Counted from the stretch's first letter, positions 34,108 to 44,258 are shown. The stretch: DNA of 64,000 nt from Bacteroidales bacterium (GCA_017561265.1 JAFZDJ010000011.1:7921-71920), one strand, 5' to 3'. Notes: generated by a model from the letters alone, not told the origin. Program-made: numbers and translations.

Positions 34108-35841
34108 ATGAAAAGATATCTGGTTTCAATCATTGCAACAGCGGCGCTTCTCGCATCATGCAGCTGCCCGAAGGACGGTGAATATACATTCCGCATCCTT
34201 ACTACAAACGATGTCCACGGACGGTACTTCGATTCGCTTTATGTTGAGGACGGAACAAGTCATGCTCTGACGAATATTGCATGGTATGCGGACAGCATAC
34301 GTGTCGCTGACGGAGCAGAGAATGTGATCCTGATAGATGCCGGAGACTGTCTGCAGGGCGATAATGCAGCATATTACTTCAATTATATCGATACTGTATC
34401 ACAGCATCTGTATTCCCGTATGGCAGAATATATCGGTTATGATGCGGTCGTGATGGGAAATCATGACATTGAGACCGGACATCCTGTATATGATCGTCTG
34501 GTCAGAGGTTCGAAGGTGCCGTTCCTTGCATCAAATGCTATCAGGAACGATGATGGCAGTCCTTATTTTCAGGAATATGTGACTCTCAAAAGGCATGGAC
34601 TGAACATTACCGTAATCGGTTTTACCAATCCTAACATAAAGGGCTGGCTTTCACCGCTTCTCTGGGAAGGCATGACGTTCGAGTCATTGCTTCCGTTTGC
34701 TCAGGAAGTTGTCGACAGGGTTTCAGCTCAGGAAAAGTCAGATGTCGTTATTGTGGCTGTTCATGCCGGTACAGGCAAAGGAGATGGCAGTGTGCTTGAG
34801 AACCAGGGACTTGACCTTTTCAGAAGTCTTGAAGGTGTTGATTTCGTCATCTGCGCTCATGATCATAGTCCTGTAGTCCATAAGAGCGAGGACATATGTC
34901 TGATCAATTCAGGAAGCCATTGCAGGAACATCGGCTTCGGTACCGTTACCCTCAAGGTGGAGGATGGAAAGGTGCTTTCCAAGACTCTGGATGCAGAACT
35001 GCTTCCTGTTGACAAGGATAAGGCAGATCGCAGGATGCAGGAAGTCTTCCGCCCGGATTATGAGGCGGTCAAAACATTCACGCTTAAAGAAGTAGGTGAG
35101 CTTCAGACCGATCTTCGTACCCGTGATGCATATAGGGGAATGTCTGACTATCTGAATCTTATCCATACCTTGTCTCTGAGTTGTTCTCCGGCTCAGATTT
35201 CATTCGCAGCTCCTCTGACCTTCAATGGATACATCGAGGCCGGAACGCTTGTGTATAACGATCTCTTTACCATATATCCTTATGAAAATCAGCTTTTTGT
35301 CGTCGAAATGAGCGGAAGCGAGATAAAGGATTATCTGGAATATTCGTATGATATGTGGATAAATACAGTCCGAAATGCAGATGACAGACTTCTCAAGATT
35401 TCTGATGATCCGGATCCGCGTACAGGTCAGAAACGCTGGTCGTTCGTCAACCGTTCATACAATTTTGATTCGGCAGGAGGATTGATCTATGATGTGGATG
35501 TCACCAGACCATTCGGCTCGCGTATCCTCATCAAGTCTCTTGCTGACGGTTCGGCATTTGATGAGAATCAGACGTACAATGTGGCCATGACTTCATATCG
35601 TGCCAGCGGCGGTGGCGGAATAATGCGTGAAGGTGCCGGAGTCGATACTGACAAAATACACGAAAGGGTAGTGGAGTACTACCCTGAAATAAGAGAGATT
35701 CTGTATGACTATCTGCTGAAGCATCGAAAGATCGATCCTGAAGTCATCGGCGACAGGACAGTCGTAGGAGAATGGCGTTTCATCCCCGAATCTATAGCTC
35801 AGAAGGCTATGGAGCGTGATATGACCTTACTTTTTCAGTAG
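34108..35841 (+). CDS. 5'-nucleotidase/metallophosphatase lipoprotein (UshA-like)
   Basis: A 577-residue bifunctional nucleotidase-type protein. The signal peptide ends with a lipobox (ATAALLASC), suggesting a membrane-anchored periplasmic or surface form. The metallophosphatase domain has ILTTNDVHGRYF (Asp-x-His), LIDAGDCLQGD, VVMGNHDIETG, VIVAVHAGTG and VICAHDHSPVV. The 5_nucleotid_C domain has YPYENQLFVVEMSGSEIKDY and MTSYRASGGGG, which bind the base. Expected to hydrolyse nucleotides or other phosphate esters. It converges with the ROK gene, 8 bases away. Confidence 0.92.
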   Translation: MKRYLVSIIATAALLASCSCPKDGEYTFRILTTNDVHGRYFDSLYVEDGTSHALTNIAWYADSIRVADGAENVILIDAGDCLQGDNAAYYFNYIDTVSQHLYSRMAEYIGYDAVVMGNHDIETGHPVYDRLVRGSKVPFLASNAIRNDDGSPYFQEYVTLKRHGLNITVIGFTNPNIKGWLSPLLWEGMTFESLLPFAQEVVDRVSAQEKSDVVIVAVHAGTGKGDGSVLENQGLDLFRSLEGVDFVICAHDHSPVVHKSEDICLINSGSHCRNIGFGTVTLKVEDGKVLSKTLDAELLPVDKDKADRRMQEVFRPDYEAVKTFTLKEVGELQTDLRTRDAYRGMSDYLNLIHTLSLSCSPAQISFAAPLTFNGYIEAGTLVYNDLFTIYPYENQLFVVEMSGSEIKDYLEYSYDMWINTVRNADDRLLKISDDPDPRTGQKRWSFVNRSYNFDSAGGLIYDVDVTRPFGSRILIKSLADGSAFDENQTYNVAMTSYRASGGGGIMREGAGVDTDKIHERVVEYYPEIREILYDYLLKHRKIDPEVIGDRTVVGEWRFIPESIAQKAMERDMTLLFQ

Positions 35842-35849
35842 ATTGTGCT

Positions 35850-37052
35850 TTAAATCAATCCAAGCAGTTTGCTTCGTGACAGCATGCAGGCTCCTATGGC
35901 ACCGGCTTTGTCTCCGAGCTTCGAGAGCTTGATGGTGGTATCCTTGTTGACCATGTTCAGCGAGTACTTCTGGATCGCGCTTCTGATAGGCAGCAGGAGA
36001 TATTCCTTCACTTGGGAAACAGTTCCTCCGATGACTACCAGCTCCGGATTGAATATGTTTATCAGTCCTGCGATGGCTCTTCCAAGCACGGATCCGATCT
36101 CCTCAACCACTTCTATCGCAAGCATATCCTCTTCGTTAACGGCGTTGAGTATATCATTCAATGATATTTCCTCGCTATTATTGAATTTGTCTGAAAGGGT
36201 TGATGCCCTGCCTTCACGGAGTTTCTCCATGAATATCCTGTATATGGCAGAGCCGGAGGCTCCGGTCTCGAGGCATCCGGTCTTTCCGCAATGACATATC
36301 TGGTCGTTGTCCAGAAGAGGAAAGTGTCCTATCTCGCCGGAGAATCCTGATTTTCCGTATGAAAGCTTTCCGTCTGTGATCATGCCCATTCCAAGCCCCC
36401 ATGCCACATTGATGAAGAGCATGTCCTCTTCGTTGTTTGCTACGCCGCAGATATATTCTCCGTAAGTCATTGCTCTGGAGTCGTTTTCTACGTAAACCGG
36501 ACGTTTCAGCTCGTCTTCCAGGAAAGAGGCTATAGGCCTGTCCTCACCTATGAAGTATGTGAAGCAGTATCCTGTCTCATTGTTGACGCGGCCGCTCAGA
36601 TTGAATCCGAATGCCTGCACGTCATCTCTGCTGATGTCGATCTTCTCGATGACTCCTGTAACGCAGTTGCACAGTTTTCTGAATGAGGTCTCGGAATTTT
36701 CCAGTACAAAAGGTATGGCTTCATGATAATCCACCAGCTGCCCCTTGAAGTTGGTGACTGCTATGCTTATGCTGTCGCGTGTCACTTCGGTTCCGACGAA
36801 ATAGCCTGCGGAAGGGTTAAGCCCGTATATGCTTGGCCTGCGTCCTCCGTTTGTTCCCTGCTTGCCCATATCGACGATGAATCCTTCGTCGATAAGCTCT
36901 CCTACAAGTTTCGTGATTGTCGGTATGCTGGTGTTCAGCTCCTTGCTCAAGTCCGCAAGGCTGTAGTCACCTTCATTTATGCATAAGGTGATTATGCTTT
37001 TCTTGAGCGAGGAGCTTCTTCCGTCCGTGCTGCTTAAGAATGAAGCTCTCAT
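35850..37052 (-). CDS. ROK-family transcriptional regulator (NagC/Mlc-like)
   Basis: A 400-residue regulator: an N-terminal winged helix (SLADLSKELNTSIPTITKLV, GELIDEGFIVDMGKQ) and a C-terminal ROK sugar-kinase-like domain. The ROK zinc motif is visible as GEIGHFPLLDNDQICHCGKT and GCLETGASG. ROK regulators respond to sugars or sugar phosphates, often amino sugars. It is the last gene of a minus-strand operon with the MFS sugar porter and DUF4434 genes and borders the SusC/SusD genes, so it probably controls the locus. Confidence 0.93.
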   Translation of the reverse strand: MRASFLSSTDGRSSSLKKSIITLCINEGDYSLADLSKELNTSIPTITKLVGELIDEGFIVDMGKQGTNGGRRPSIYGLNPSAGYFVGTEVTRDSISIAVTNFKGQLVDYHEAIPFVLENSETSFRKLCNCVTGVIEKIDISRDDVQAFGFNLSGRVNNETGYCFTYFIGEDRPIASFLEDELKRPVYVENDSRAMTYGEYICGVANNEEDMLFINVAWGLGMGMITDGKLSYGKSGFSGEIGHFPLLDNDQICHCGKTGCLETGASGSAIYRIFMEKLREGRASTLSDKFNNSEEISLNDILNAVNEEDMLAIEVVEEIGSVLGRAIAGLINIFNPELVVIGGTVSQVKEYLLLPIRSAIQKYSLNMVNKDTTIKLSKLGDKAGAIGACMLSRSKLLGLI

Positions 37053-37067
37053 AGTTCAGGTTCATTA

Positions 37068-38456
37068 TTATTTTCTATTGTTCCAGTATGCTTCGATCTC
37101 TTCAAGAGTCTTTCCTGTTGTCTCAGGAATAACCTTCCACATGATGAGCATGTATGGAACGCACATCACTGCGAATATGAAGAATGTTCCAGCCTGACTC
37201 CATCCCAGGAGTACAGGAGTAAGCTGACCGATGAGGTAGGTTCCGATCCAGAGGGCGAATCCTGCGATGGACATTGCGCGTCCGCGTACGCTGTTAGGAT
37301 ACATCTCGGAAAGAAGCACGAATACGATGGCTGAGATCGAGATGGCGCAGCAGAACACATAAGCTAGGAAGAAGGTGAGCATGAATCCGTTGCCAAGACC
37401 GATCTGCGCTCCCCATGCGAAGTATATGCCGATTGCGAGAAGACAGAGGATCATTCCGCTTACTCCCCAGTAGATCAGCTGCTTGCGTCCGACCTTGTCG
37501 ATGATGAATACAGCGAGGATCGTGGTCACGAAGTTTACCACACCTACGAGAACTGTAGAGAACATAGGATTGTCAAATCCTGCATCAGCGAATATCTTAG
37601 GTCCGTAATAGAGGACTGCATTCACTCCCATGAACTGTCCGAGAATAGCGATAGCGCTACCGGCAATCACTGCCAGAAGGATACCTGGCTTGAGAAGGTC
37701 AGCCCACTTGCCTTTAGTCTCTCCCTGGAGGGATGAATTGGTAACGTCAATCTCTTCCTTGACCTCTTCTTTTGTTGCATATATCTTGCTGAGCACAATG
37801 CTTGCCTTCTCGGTCTTGCCGTTGACGATCAGCCATTTAGGACTTTCCGGAATGAAGAATATGATGAAGAAGAAGAGAAGGGCTGGAAGTGTTTCGCTTC
37901 CGAGCATTCCACGCCACATCTCGCTGTTCCACATGTTTGTCCAGAGGTCGCCGGCTACTGCCATGTTACCGTTTACATCGATCACCCAGTTTGCAAGATA
38001 TGCAATAAGGAATCCGGCTGTTACAGCAAGCTGATAGAGCGAAACAAGGGTTCCGCGGATCTTTGCCGGCGATACCTCAGATATATAGATAGGTGAAACA
38101 ATCGATACTATACCGATGCCGACTCCTCCGATGATTCTGTATGCTACAAGGGCGTCAAAGCTGCCGCATACCGCGCATCCGATAGCCGAGATGCTGAAAA
38201 GTGCAGCTGATATGAGCATTGTGACCTTGCGTCCGAGGTAGTCGCTGAGACTTCCCGCAACAAGCACTCCGCAGATGGATCCGATGAGGGCACATCCTAC
38301 ATACCAGCCTTCCATCATGTCGGTAAGGGCAAACTGGTTCTTTACTATAGCTGTCGTTCCTGATATCACGGCTGTGTCATATCCGAACAATATTCCTCCT
38401 ATGGCAGCCACAACCGCCATGAAGATGACATATCCTAATGTGTTTTTCTGTTTCAT
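37068..38456 (-). CDS. MFS sugar porter
   Basis: A 462-residue sugar:proton symporter-type protein with 12 expected helices. I chose the start at 38456 (MKQKNTLGYVIFMAVVAAIG); the longer frame adds 25 residues without homology. Sugar porter motifs are GGILFGYDTAVISGT, DYLGRKVTMLISAALF, FFIPESPKWLIVNGKTEKA, DKVGRKQLIYWG and PETTGKTLEEIEAYW. It probably takes up the monosaccharide released by the polysaccharide utilization enzymes. It lies 15 bases before the ROK gene. Confidence 0.93.
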   Translation of the reverse strand: MKQKNTLGYVIFMAVVAAIGGILFGYDTAVISGTTAIVKNQFALTDMMEGWYVGCALIGSICGVLVAGSLSDYLGRKVTMLISAALFSISAIGCAVCGSFDALVAYRIIGGVGIGIVSIVSPIYISEVSPAKIRGTLVSLYQLAVTAGFLIAYLANWVIDVNGNMAVAGDLWTNMWNSEMWRGMLGSETLPALLFFFIIFFIPESPKWLIVNGKTEKASIVLSKIYATKEEVKEEIDVTNSSLQGETKGKWADLLKPGILLAVIAGSAIAILGQFMGVNAVLYYGPKIFADAGFDNPMFSTVLVGVVNFVTTILAVFIIDKVGRKQLIYWGVSGMILCLLAIGIYFAWGAQIGLGNGFMLTFFLAYVFCCAISISAIVFVLLSEMYPNSVRGRAMSIAGFALWIGTYLIGQLTPVLLGWSQAGTFFIFAVMCVPYMLIMWKVIPETTGKTLEEIEAYWNNRK

Positions 38457-38478
38457 ATCCAGTAGGGAAATCCCTATG

Positions 38479-39570
38479 CTATTTGATGTTGAAATACTCT
38501 TTATACCTGTTATATAAGTTGCCGGCAGCACCGTAGACTGACTGAGGACTCAGGAAATGAGGGAATTCGAAAGTGATCGCCTTGTCGTATCCGCATCTCT
38601 TCGCCGCCTCCAGTTTCAGACGAAGCTTGTCGAACTTGATAGGAAGGAACTTGATAGGCATGTCGCGGTCGAAGGTCTCGGCATTGGTCCAGCACTGCAT
38701 TCCGTATTTGTCAGCCATCTTCTTGTTCACGCTGAAGAATGCATCAAGTTCGTCATAATCGATATGACCGTCCTGGAAGGCCACCGCGTCTACCACATCA
38801 TGGATACCAGAGAAAATCTGGCTCCACTCTCTTTCATGTGCCTCGATCGAAACTGCATCCTCCTTTGTGAGAGCGGCTCCTGCAGCGCTTACAGCCTTCT
38901 TTCCGTCTATCCATGGTGAAATGAACACAGGCATTCCGCCCGAAACATCCTTGCATTGCTTACCCATTGCATGGAATGCATCCACGGCTCCTATGGTGTC
39001 GCGGCTGATTTCCGTACTCAGATACCATCCTCCGAAGCTGTCGTACTTTTCGCCATACATCTTCCACACTTCGTCGATCACGAATTTGTTGTCCTCGATC
39101 TCATGGCTCATGTCCTTTGTGTCCCAATATACACCGGAGTCATAAAGTCCGAGGTAGAACTTCATTCCGTGCTTCTGAGCCAGGCGGCAGAACATGTCGA
39201 TAAGGTCGACAGAAGGCATGTAGCAGCCTTTCTTCAGAAGGTAAGGAGACGGATATGTGATGAACTTGCGGTATCCGCAACGGATGTCGATTACTGTGTC
39301 GATGCCTATGGCCTTCATATATGCGAAATCCTGATCCCATTCCTTTTCGCCCCAGTTCTGGTGGGGAATATCATGAGATATCTCGTCAAGAAATGTTCCT
39401 GTGATACGGAGCCCGTTGTCTTTAGGAACGATCAGGCCTCCTGCAGAGCTGTCGGTCAATGATGTCCCGGCATTGTCAGCCACCGAACATGATGAAAGGA
39501 GGGAAGGGGCCACCAGAGCGGATGCTCCGCCGATTGCCATGGTCTTCAGAAATTCTCTTCTGTCGCTCAT
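38479..39570 (-). CDS. DUF4434-type glycoside-hydrolase-like TAT lipoprotein
   Basis: A 363-residue protein with a twin-arginine signal (SDRREFLKTMAIGGASALV) and a lipobox (APSLLSSC), suggesting a folded protein exported and then lipidated. The remainder looks like the DUF4434 TIM-barrel family (LRITGTFLDEISHDIPHQNW, YMKAIGIDTVIDIRCGYRK, GGWYLSTEISRD), predicted to act on glycans. No biochemical activity is established for the group that I can name. First gene of the minus operon with the sugar porter and ROK regulator. Confidence 0.82.
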   Translation of the reverse strand: MSDRREFLKTMAIGGASALVAPSLLSSCSVADNAGTSLTDSSAGGLIVPKDNGLRITGTFLDEISHDIPHQNWGEKEWDQDFAYMKAIGIDTVIDIRCGYRKFITYPSPYLLKKGCYMPSVDLIDMFCRLAQKHGMKFYLGLYDSGVYWDTKDMSHEIEDNKFVIDEVWKMYGEKYDSFGGWYLSTEISRDTIGAVDAFHAMGKQCKDVSGGMPVFISPWIDGKKAVSAAGAALTKEDAVSIEAHEREWSQIFSGIHDVVDAVAFQDGHIDYDELDAFFSVNKKMADKYGMQCWTNAETFDRDMPIKFLPIKFDKLRLKLEAAKRCGYDKAITFEFPHFLSPQSVYGAAGNLYNRYKEYFNIK

Positions 39571-39607
39571 ATTATGCAGTTTTTAAAATTATTTCAAAAT
39601 AAGCATA

Positions 39608-39615
39608 CAAATATA
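39608..39615 (-). promoter_or_regulatory. Candidate -7 element (TATATTTG) for the DUF4434-porter-ROK operon
   Basis: TATATTTG on the minus strand, 37 bases before the ATG at 39570. The surrounding 137-base divergent gap is very AT rich and carries no other clear signal apart from the plus-strand element at 39687. Confidence 0.35.
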
Positions 39616-39686
39616 AATAAAATTATTCACTTATTAAATTTTTAAAGAAATATATTACTTTGAAGGGTGGTTAATAAAATTTTTTA

Positions 39687-39694
39687 TAAATTTG
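39687..39694 (+). promoter_or_regulatory. Candidate -7 element (TAAATTTG) for the PUL operon
   Basis: TAAATTTG matches TAnnTTTG and lies 13 bases before the ATG at 39708. A TTTG at 39659-39662 is 24 bases upstream, longer than ideal. This would drive the operon from the first GHL10 gene through SusC/SusD. Confidence 0.42.
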
Positions 39695-39707
39695 CCATTT
39701 AATATAA

Positions 39708-41054
39708 ATGACTATGAAACCTATTCATACCCTTTTAACAGCTATCTTCGCGGTGACTATGATGTCATCGTGCGGTGTCAAGTCTGATAATCAGGAAGTT
39801 GTCAACCATAATTACATGTGGTTTGACTGCGAGGCCAACTATGCTACCCTTTCTCATCCTGATTCTATCAGATATTATATCCAGAAGTCAAAGGATCTTG
39901 GCTTCGGCAATATGGTGGTGGATGTAAAGTCCATCATGGGTGAAGTCCTGTATGACAGCGAAATCGCCCCTTATATGGGTGATTGGGAAGGTGTCGAGCG
40001 TCCGCGTGACTATGACATGCTCGGATATTTCATCGAGTATGGCCATGAACTTGGCGTAAAGGTCTTCGGATCGCTCAATGTCTTTGCCGGAGGACATAAC
40101 TATTTTGACCGTGGAATCGTGTATATGGACAAGGCTGAATGGCAGTCCATCTGCTATCACAACGGCAAGCTTACTCCGATTTCCGAAATCAAGAGCAATT
40201 ACAACTGTATGATGAACCCGTCTAATCCGGAGGTTCAGGAATATCAGATCGAGATTCTCAAGGAATTTGCCCGCAAGTATCCGGAGGTGGACGGACTTAT
40301 TTTCGACCGAGTTCGTTATGACGGTGTCACAGCAGATTTCAGCGAGCTCTCGAAGAAGCAGTTCGAAGAGTATGCCGGCGTTACTGTAGAGAATTATCCG
40401 GAAGACATCCTCAGCTGGTATGATGAAGATGGAAACCTTCGCGAAAACTGGGTTCCTGGCAAATACGGCAAGAAATGGGTAGAGTGGCGTGCTACCGTCA
40501 TCCATGATTTTGTCGAGAAGGCACACGAGGCTCTCAAGGAGATCAATCCTGACCTGATCATCGGAGACTATACCGGCGCATGGTATCCTACCTACTGGCA
40601 GCTTGGAGTGAACTGGGCTAGCAAGGATTACGATCCATATCAGGTTCCTGAGTATCAGGCTTGGGCGACCGAGGATTATCATAAGACAGGATATGCGGAG
40701 ATGCTTGACATCTATATGACAGGCCTCTACTATTCGATGATTACCAAGGATGATGTTGACAAGGCTACCGGCATAGTAGGACAGCGTTCCGAGGCAGGTA
40801 TGGACAACAGTCTTACATACTGCTACAGTGTAGAGGGTGGTGCGGAGATCGCCAAGGAGATAACAAAGGGTGTCGTTCCGGTTATCGGTTCCATATATGT
40901 CGAGCAGTATCTCGGTGACTTCACTCCTTTCGGTCCGGCTGTGACCCAGGCTCTCAAGAGCACTGAAGGTGTGATGATATTTGATATAGTCCATCTTAAC
41001 AAGCATAAGCTCTGGGACGTGCTTGAGGAGGCTATGAAGAATGCTGAAAATTAA
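39708..41054 (+). CDS. GHL10-like family glycosidase lipoprotein (1)
   Basis: A 448-residue lipoprotein. The signal peptide ends with the lipobox TMMSSC; the second ATG at 39714 (MKPIHTLL) is as good a start. The catalytic domain resembles glycosyl-hydrolase-like family 10 (DUF187): FDCEANYATLSHPDS, DLGFGNMVVDVKSIMGEVLY, GHELGVKVFGSLNVFAGG, and the acid cluster VDGLIFDRVRYDGVTADFSE. The E. coli relative DigH cleaves peptidoglycan glycans freed of peptides, so an amino-sugar glycan is a fair guess. It is the first gene of the SusC/SusD operon; a paralogue is at 48730. Confidence 0.8.
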   Translation: MTMKPIHTLLTAIFAVTMMSSCGVKSDNQEVVNHNYMWFDCEANYATLSHPDSIRYYIQKSKDLGFGNMVVDVKSIMGEVLYDSEIAPYMGDWEGVERPRDYDMLGYFIEYGHELGVKVFGSLNVFAGGHNYFDRGIVYMDKAEWQSICYHNGKLTPISEIKSNYNCMMNPSNPEVQEYQIEILKEFARKYPEVDGLIFDRVRYDGVTADFSELSKKQFEEYAGVTVENYPEDILSWYDEDGNLRENWVPGKYGKKWVEWRATVIHDFVEKAHEALKEINPDLIIGDYTGAWYPTYWQLGVNWASKDYDPYQVPEYQAWATEDYHKTGYAEMLDIYMTGLYYSMITKDDVDKATGIVGQRSEAGMDNSLTYCYSVEGGAEIAKEITKGVVPVIGSIYVEQYLGDFTPFGPAVTQALKSTEGVMIFDIVHLNKHKLWDVLEEAMKNAEN

Positions 41055-41073
41055 CAACTAAATCAAATAAGTA

Positions 41074-44000
41074 ATGAAAGCGATTTACAGAAATCTGCTT
41101 GTTGCGTTGATTTTCCTCATGGGGGGGGCTTTATCGGCATATGCCCAGCCTTCGGTTCGAGGAAAGGTGACCGACGAAAGCGGCCTGCCGTTACCGGGCG
41201 TGGCTGTTATGGTCAGCGGTACTTCCAACGGTACCATGACTGACGAAGATGGAAATTATTCACTTTCCGGACTCAAGAAAGGTGACGTACTTCTCTTTAC
41301 CAGCCTTGGAATGGGTGATCAGACATTCGAGTGCGATGGAAGCCTCAGCAGACTCAATGTCACAATGACGGAGGATGCCACATTCCTTGAAGAGACTATC
41401 GTCGTGGGATACGGTGTACAGAAGAAGTCTTCCATGACTTCAGCCGTGTCGGCGATGAAGGGAGACGAGCTTCTCAAGGCTCCGGCAACCAATGTCTCTC
41501 AGCTTCTCGCCGGTAAGCTCACTGGTGTGTCTTCGGTGCAGGAATCAGGAGAGCCGGGTCTCGACCAGGCTTCCATCCGTATCCGCGGATCGCAGGGTGC
41601 GGCAAAATATGTGGTGGACGGATTCCCAGTCGACAATATCAATGACATTGACCCGTTTGACATCGAGAGCATATCTGTCCTCAAGGATGGTGCATCTGCT
41701 GCCGTTTACGGTCTTCAGGCCTCGAACGGTGTCATCATCGTCACTACCAAGAAGGGTAATTCAGGAAAGCCGAAGATCACCTACAATGCTACAGTCGGTG
41801 CATCTATGAACGCCAACTTCCCGGAATTCATGGATGGCCCTCAGTTCGCATATTATTATAATGTAGCTCAGATGATGGATCAGCTTGCGTCCGGAGCCAT
41901 AGCAAGCGAGACAGAATATGTTCCGTATTTCACCAAGGACCAGGTCGAGATGATGTTGAATGACGATCCGAATGACGGTTGGGACAATGTCAATTATATC
42001 GACAAGGTGTTCGGAACAGGTATCACCCAGAAGCATAATGTCACAGTTCAGGGCGGAACCGATCAGTCACGTTATTTCGCATCTTTCGGTTATCTCGGAC
42101 AGCAGGGTAACATCGACAACTACAACTACGACAGATACAATGTACGTGCGAACATAGAGTCTCAGCTTGCGAAGAACTTCAAGTTCACTATGGGACTTTC
42201 CGGCGTGCTTTCAAACCGTCACACACCAGGTTTCGGAACAGGCGGATCGGATATGGGAGAAGAGACAGGATGGCTTTCTATCGCAAATCAGACAATCCAG
42301 ATGCACCCATATCTTCCGGAGAGATATAACGGCCTATATACCGCATCTTTGAAGAAGAATACAAGTCTTCCGCAGAGCCCGCTCGCAGCTATCTATGAGT
42401 CCGGCTACAAGAAGACACGCGGTATGGACGTGAATGCAAACATGGCTCTGTCATATGATGTTCCGTGGGTGAAGGGTCTCCAGCTCAAGGCTTCAGGCTC
42501 ATTCGATTACAGCACTTCAATGAACAAGAACCTCAACACTCCTTTCAACCTTATGGCTTATACAGATGGCAAGTGGAAGGAAACTGTGGATCCGAGAGGA
42601 GTCGGCAACGGAGTCAACCTCGGTGAGGGAACATCTTATTATCAGCATCTTACAGGACAGGCAGGAGCTTCATATATCAATACATTCGGAAAGCACTTCG
42701 TCGAGATCCTTGCTCTCGCCGAGATTTCTGACATAAAGTCAAATGCTCATTCCGCATATGCAAAGCAGATTCCTTTCGATGCTCTTCCTGAGCTCGGATA
42801 CGGTCAGCCGGCTGACAGTCCTATCGGAGGATGGAGCAATGCGTCACGTAGTGTGGGTTATGTGTTCCGTGCACGTTACAACTGGGATGAGAGATACCTT
42901 GCAGAGTTCACAGGACGTTATGACGGTTCATATCTCTTCGCCGGTATGAGAAAGACAAGATGGGGATTCTTCCCTTCTGCTTCCGTTGCGTGGAATATAG
43001 CCAAGGAGTCATGGATGTCTGACTTCTCTGCATTGAACGACTTCAAGCTCAGAGGATCGGTAGCCCTTCTCGGAAACGACAGCATCTCTGCTTATTCGTT
43101 CCTCAACACTTACAGCAAGTACGATTCACAGATAATATACGGCAACTATGGTAACGGAACTACCGTCAACCCTGGATATGCCGACTCAGCCCTTGCCAAC
43201 ATCGATCTGACATGGGAGAAGAGCCTTTCATACAACGTAGGTTTCGACCTTAAGTTGTGGGACGGTCTTCTTGCAGCCGAGGTGGATGCATTCTACAGAT
43301 ACAATTACGATCTCCTGACCTACATGGGATCGGACTATCCGCCTTCAATGGGTAACTATTTCATGGGTGTTGAGAACCATAATGCGTATGATACAAAGGG
43401 TATTGATGTGATGGTTTCTCACAGAAACCACTTCATGGCAGGCGGCAAGCCTTTCCAGTATGGAATAAGTGCTACCGTAACATATGCACGCAGCCGTTGG
43501 ATCATCTATCCTGACCAGCCTAATATTCCTGAAAATCAGAAGGTTGTCGGAAGACCTCTCGGTGCTACAATGGCATGGACAGCAGACGGTCTTTACAGAA
43601 GTGAGGAAGAAATCGATAACTCGGCATGGTATGGAACACGTCCATGCGTCGGTGACATCAAGTACGTTGACCTCAATGGTGACGGTAAGATCGACGGAGA
43701 CGACAAGGGTTTCATCGGACGTACAAACCGTCCTGAACTCACCTATGGTCTCAACCTTGACTTTGCATGGAACGGTCTCGACTTCAATGCCCAGTTCACA
43801 GGTGGAGCCCTCTTCGATGTCTCGCTCACCGGTACTTACTACAACGGTTATGACGACAATACCATCTGGACACAGACATTCAAGGAGAATGCGAATTCAC
43901 CTCTCTTCCTTGTGGAGCAGGCATACAGTATATACAACCCTGATGGTGAATTCCCTCGTCTTACTCTCGGAGCTCCGGGACATGGCGGTGACAATGGTCT

Positions 44001-44247
44001 CGCATCCACATTCTGGCTCCGTGACGGAACATATGTCCGTCTCAAGTCTGCCCAGCTCGGTTATACCTTGCCTCGCAGATGGACCGAGAAGGTGAATATG
44101 GAGACTCTGCGATTCTTCGTCGAAGGTCAGAACATCTTCACTATAGACGCACTTCCTGAAGGAATCGACCCAGAGTCACCAGGTGTGAACAACGGTTACT
44201 ATCCTCAGCAGCGTCTCCTCATGGGTGGTGTTACAATTACTTTCTAA
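41074..44247 (+). CDS. SusC/RagA-family TonB-dependent transporter
   Basis: A 1057-residue outer membrane glycan importer. The signal peptide ends at ALSAYAQ, followed by the carboxypeptidase-like domain (GKVTDESGLPLPGVAVMVSG), the SusC TonB-box-like EETIVVGYG near residue 107, the plug (LLAGKLTGVSSVQESGEPG, SIRIRGSQGAAKYVVDGFP, ISVLKDGASAAVYGLQASNG) and a barrel ending PQQRLLMGGVTITF. It pairs with the SusD gene, which shares one base with its stop. The codons for residues 16-18 contain a run of eight G's. The glycan cannot be read from the sequence; neighbours point to amino-sugar or phosphodiester glycans. Confidence 0.97.
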   Translation: MKAIYRNLLVALIFLMGGALSAYAQPSVRGKVTDESGLPLPGVAVMVSGTSNGTMTDEDGNYSLSGLKKGDVLLFTSLGMGDQTFECDGSLSRLNVTMTEDATFLEETIVVGYGVQKKSSMTSAVSAMKGDELLKAPATNVSQLLAGKLTGVSSVQESGEPGLDQASIRIRGSQGAAKYVVDGFPVDNINDIDPFDIESISVLKDGASAAVYGLQASNGVIIVTTKKGNSGKPKITYNATVGASMNANFPEFMDGPQFAYYYNVAQMMDQLASGAIASETEYVPYFTKDQVEMMLNDDPNDGWDNVNYIDKVFGTGITQKHNVTVQGGTDQSRYFASFGYLGQQGNIDNYNYDRYNVRANIESQLAKNFKFTMGLSGVLSNRHTPGFGTGGSDMGEETGWLSIANQTIQMHPYLPERYNGLYTASLKKNTSLPQSPLAAIYESGYKKTRGMDVNANMALSYDVPWVKGLQLKASGSFDYSTSMNKNLNTPFNLMAYTDGKWKETVDPRGVGNGVNLGEGTSYYQHLTGQAGASYINTFGKHFVEILALAEISDIKSNAHSAYAKQIPFDALPELGYGQPADSPIGGWSNASRSVGYVFRARYNWDERYLAEFTGRYDGSYLFAGMRKTRWGFFPSASVAWNIAKESWMSDFSALNDFKLRGSVALLGNDSISAYSFLNTYSKYDSQIIYGNYGNGTTVNPGYADSALANIDLTWEKSLSYNVGFDLKLWDGLLAAEVDAFYRYNYDLLTYMGSDYPPSMGNYFMGVENHNAYDTKGIDVMVSHRNHFMAGGKPFQYGISATVTYARSRWIIYPDQPNIPENQKVVGRPLGATMAWTADGLYRSEEEIDNSAWYGTRPCVGDIKYVDLNGDGKIDGDDKGFIGRTNRPELTYGLNLDFAWNGLDFNAQFTGGALFDVSLTGTYYNGYDDNTIWTQTFKENANSPLFLVEQAYSIYNPDGEFPRLTLGAPGHGGDNGLASTFWLRDGTYVRLKSAQLGYTLPRRWTEKVNMETLRFFVEGQNIFTIDALPEGIDPESPGVNNGYYPQQRLLMGGVTITF
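41121..41128. repeat. G8 homopolymer in the susC signal-peptide coding region
   Basis: Eight consecutive G's span the ATG-GGG-GGG-GCT codons at the hydrophobic core of the SusC signal peptide. Gain or loss of one G would shift the frame about 16 codons into a 1057-codon gene. Runs this long are unusual in the rest of the window. Confidence 0.9.
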
Positions 44248-44258
44248 TGTCATTGATT

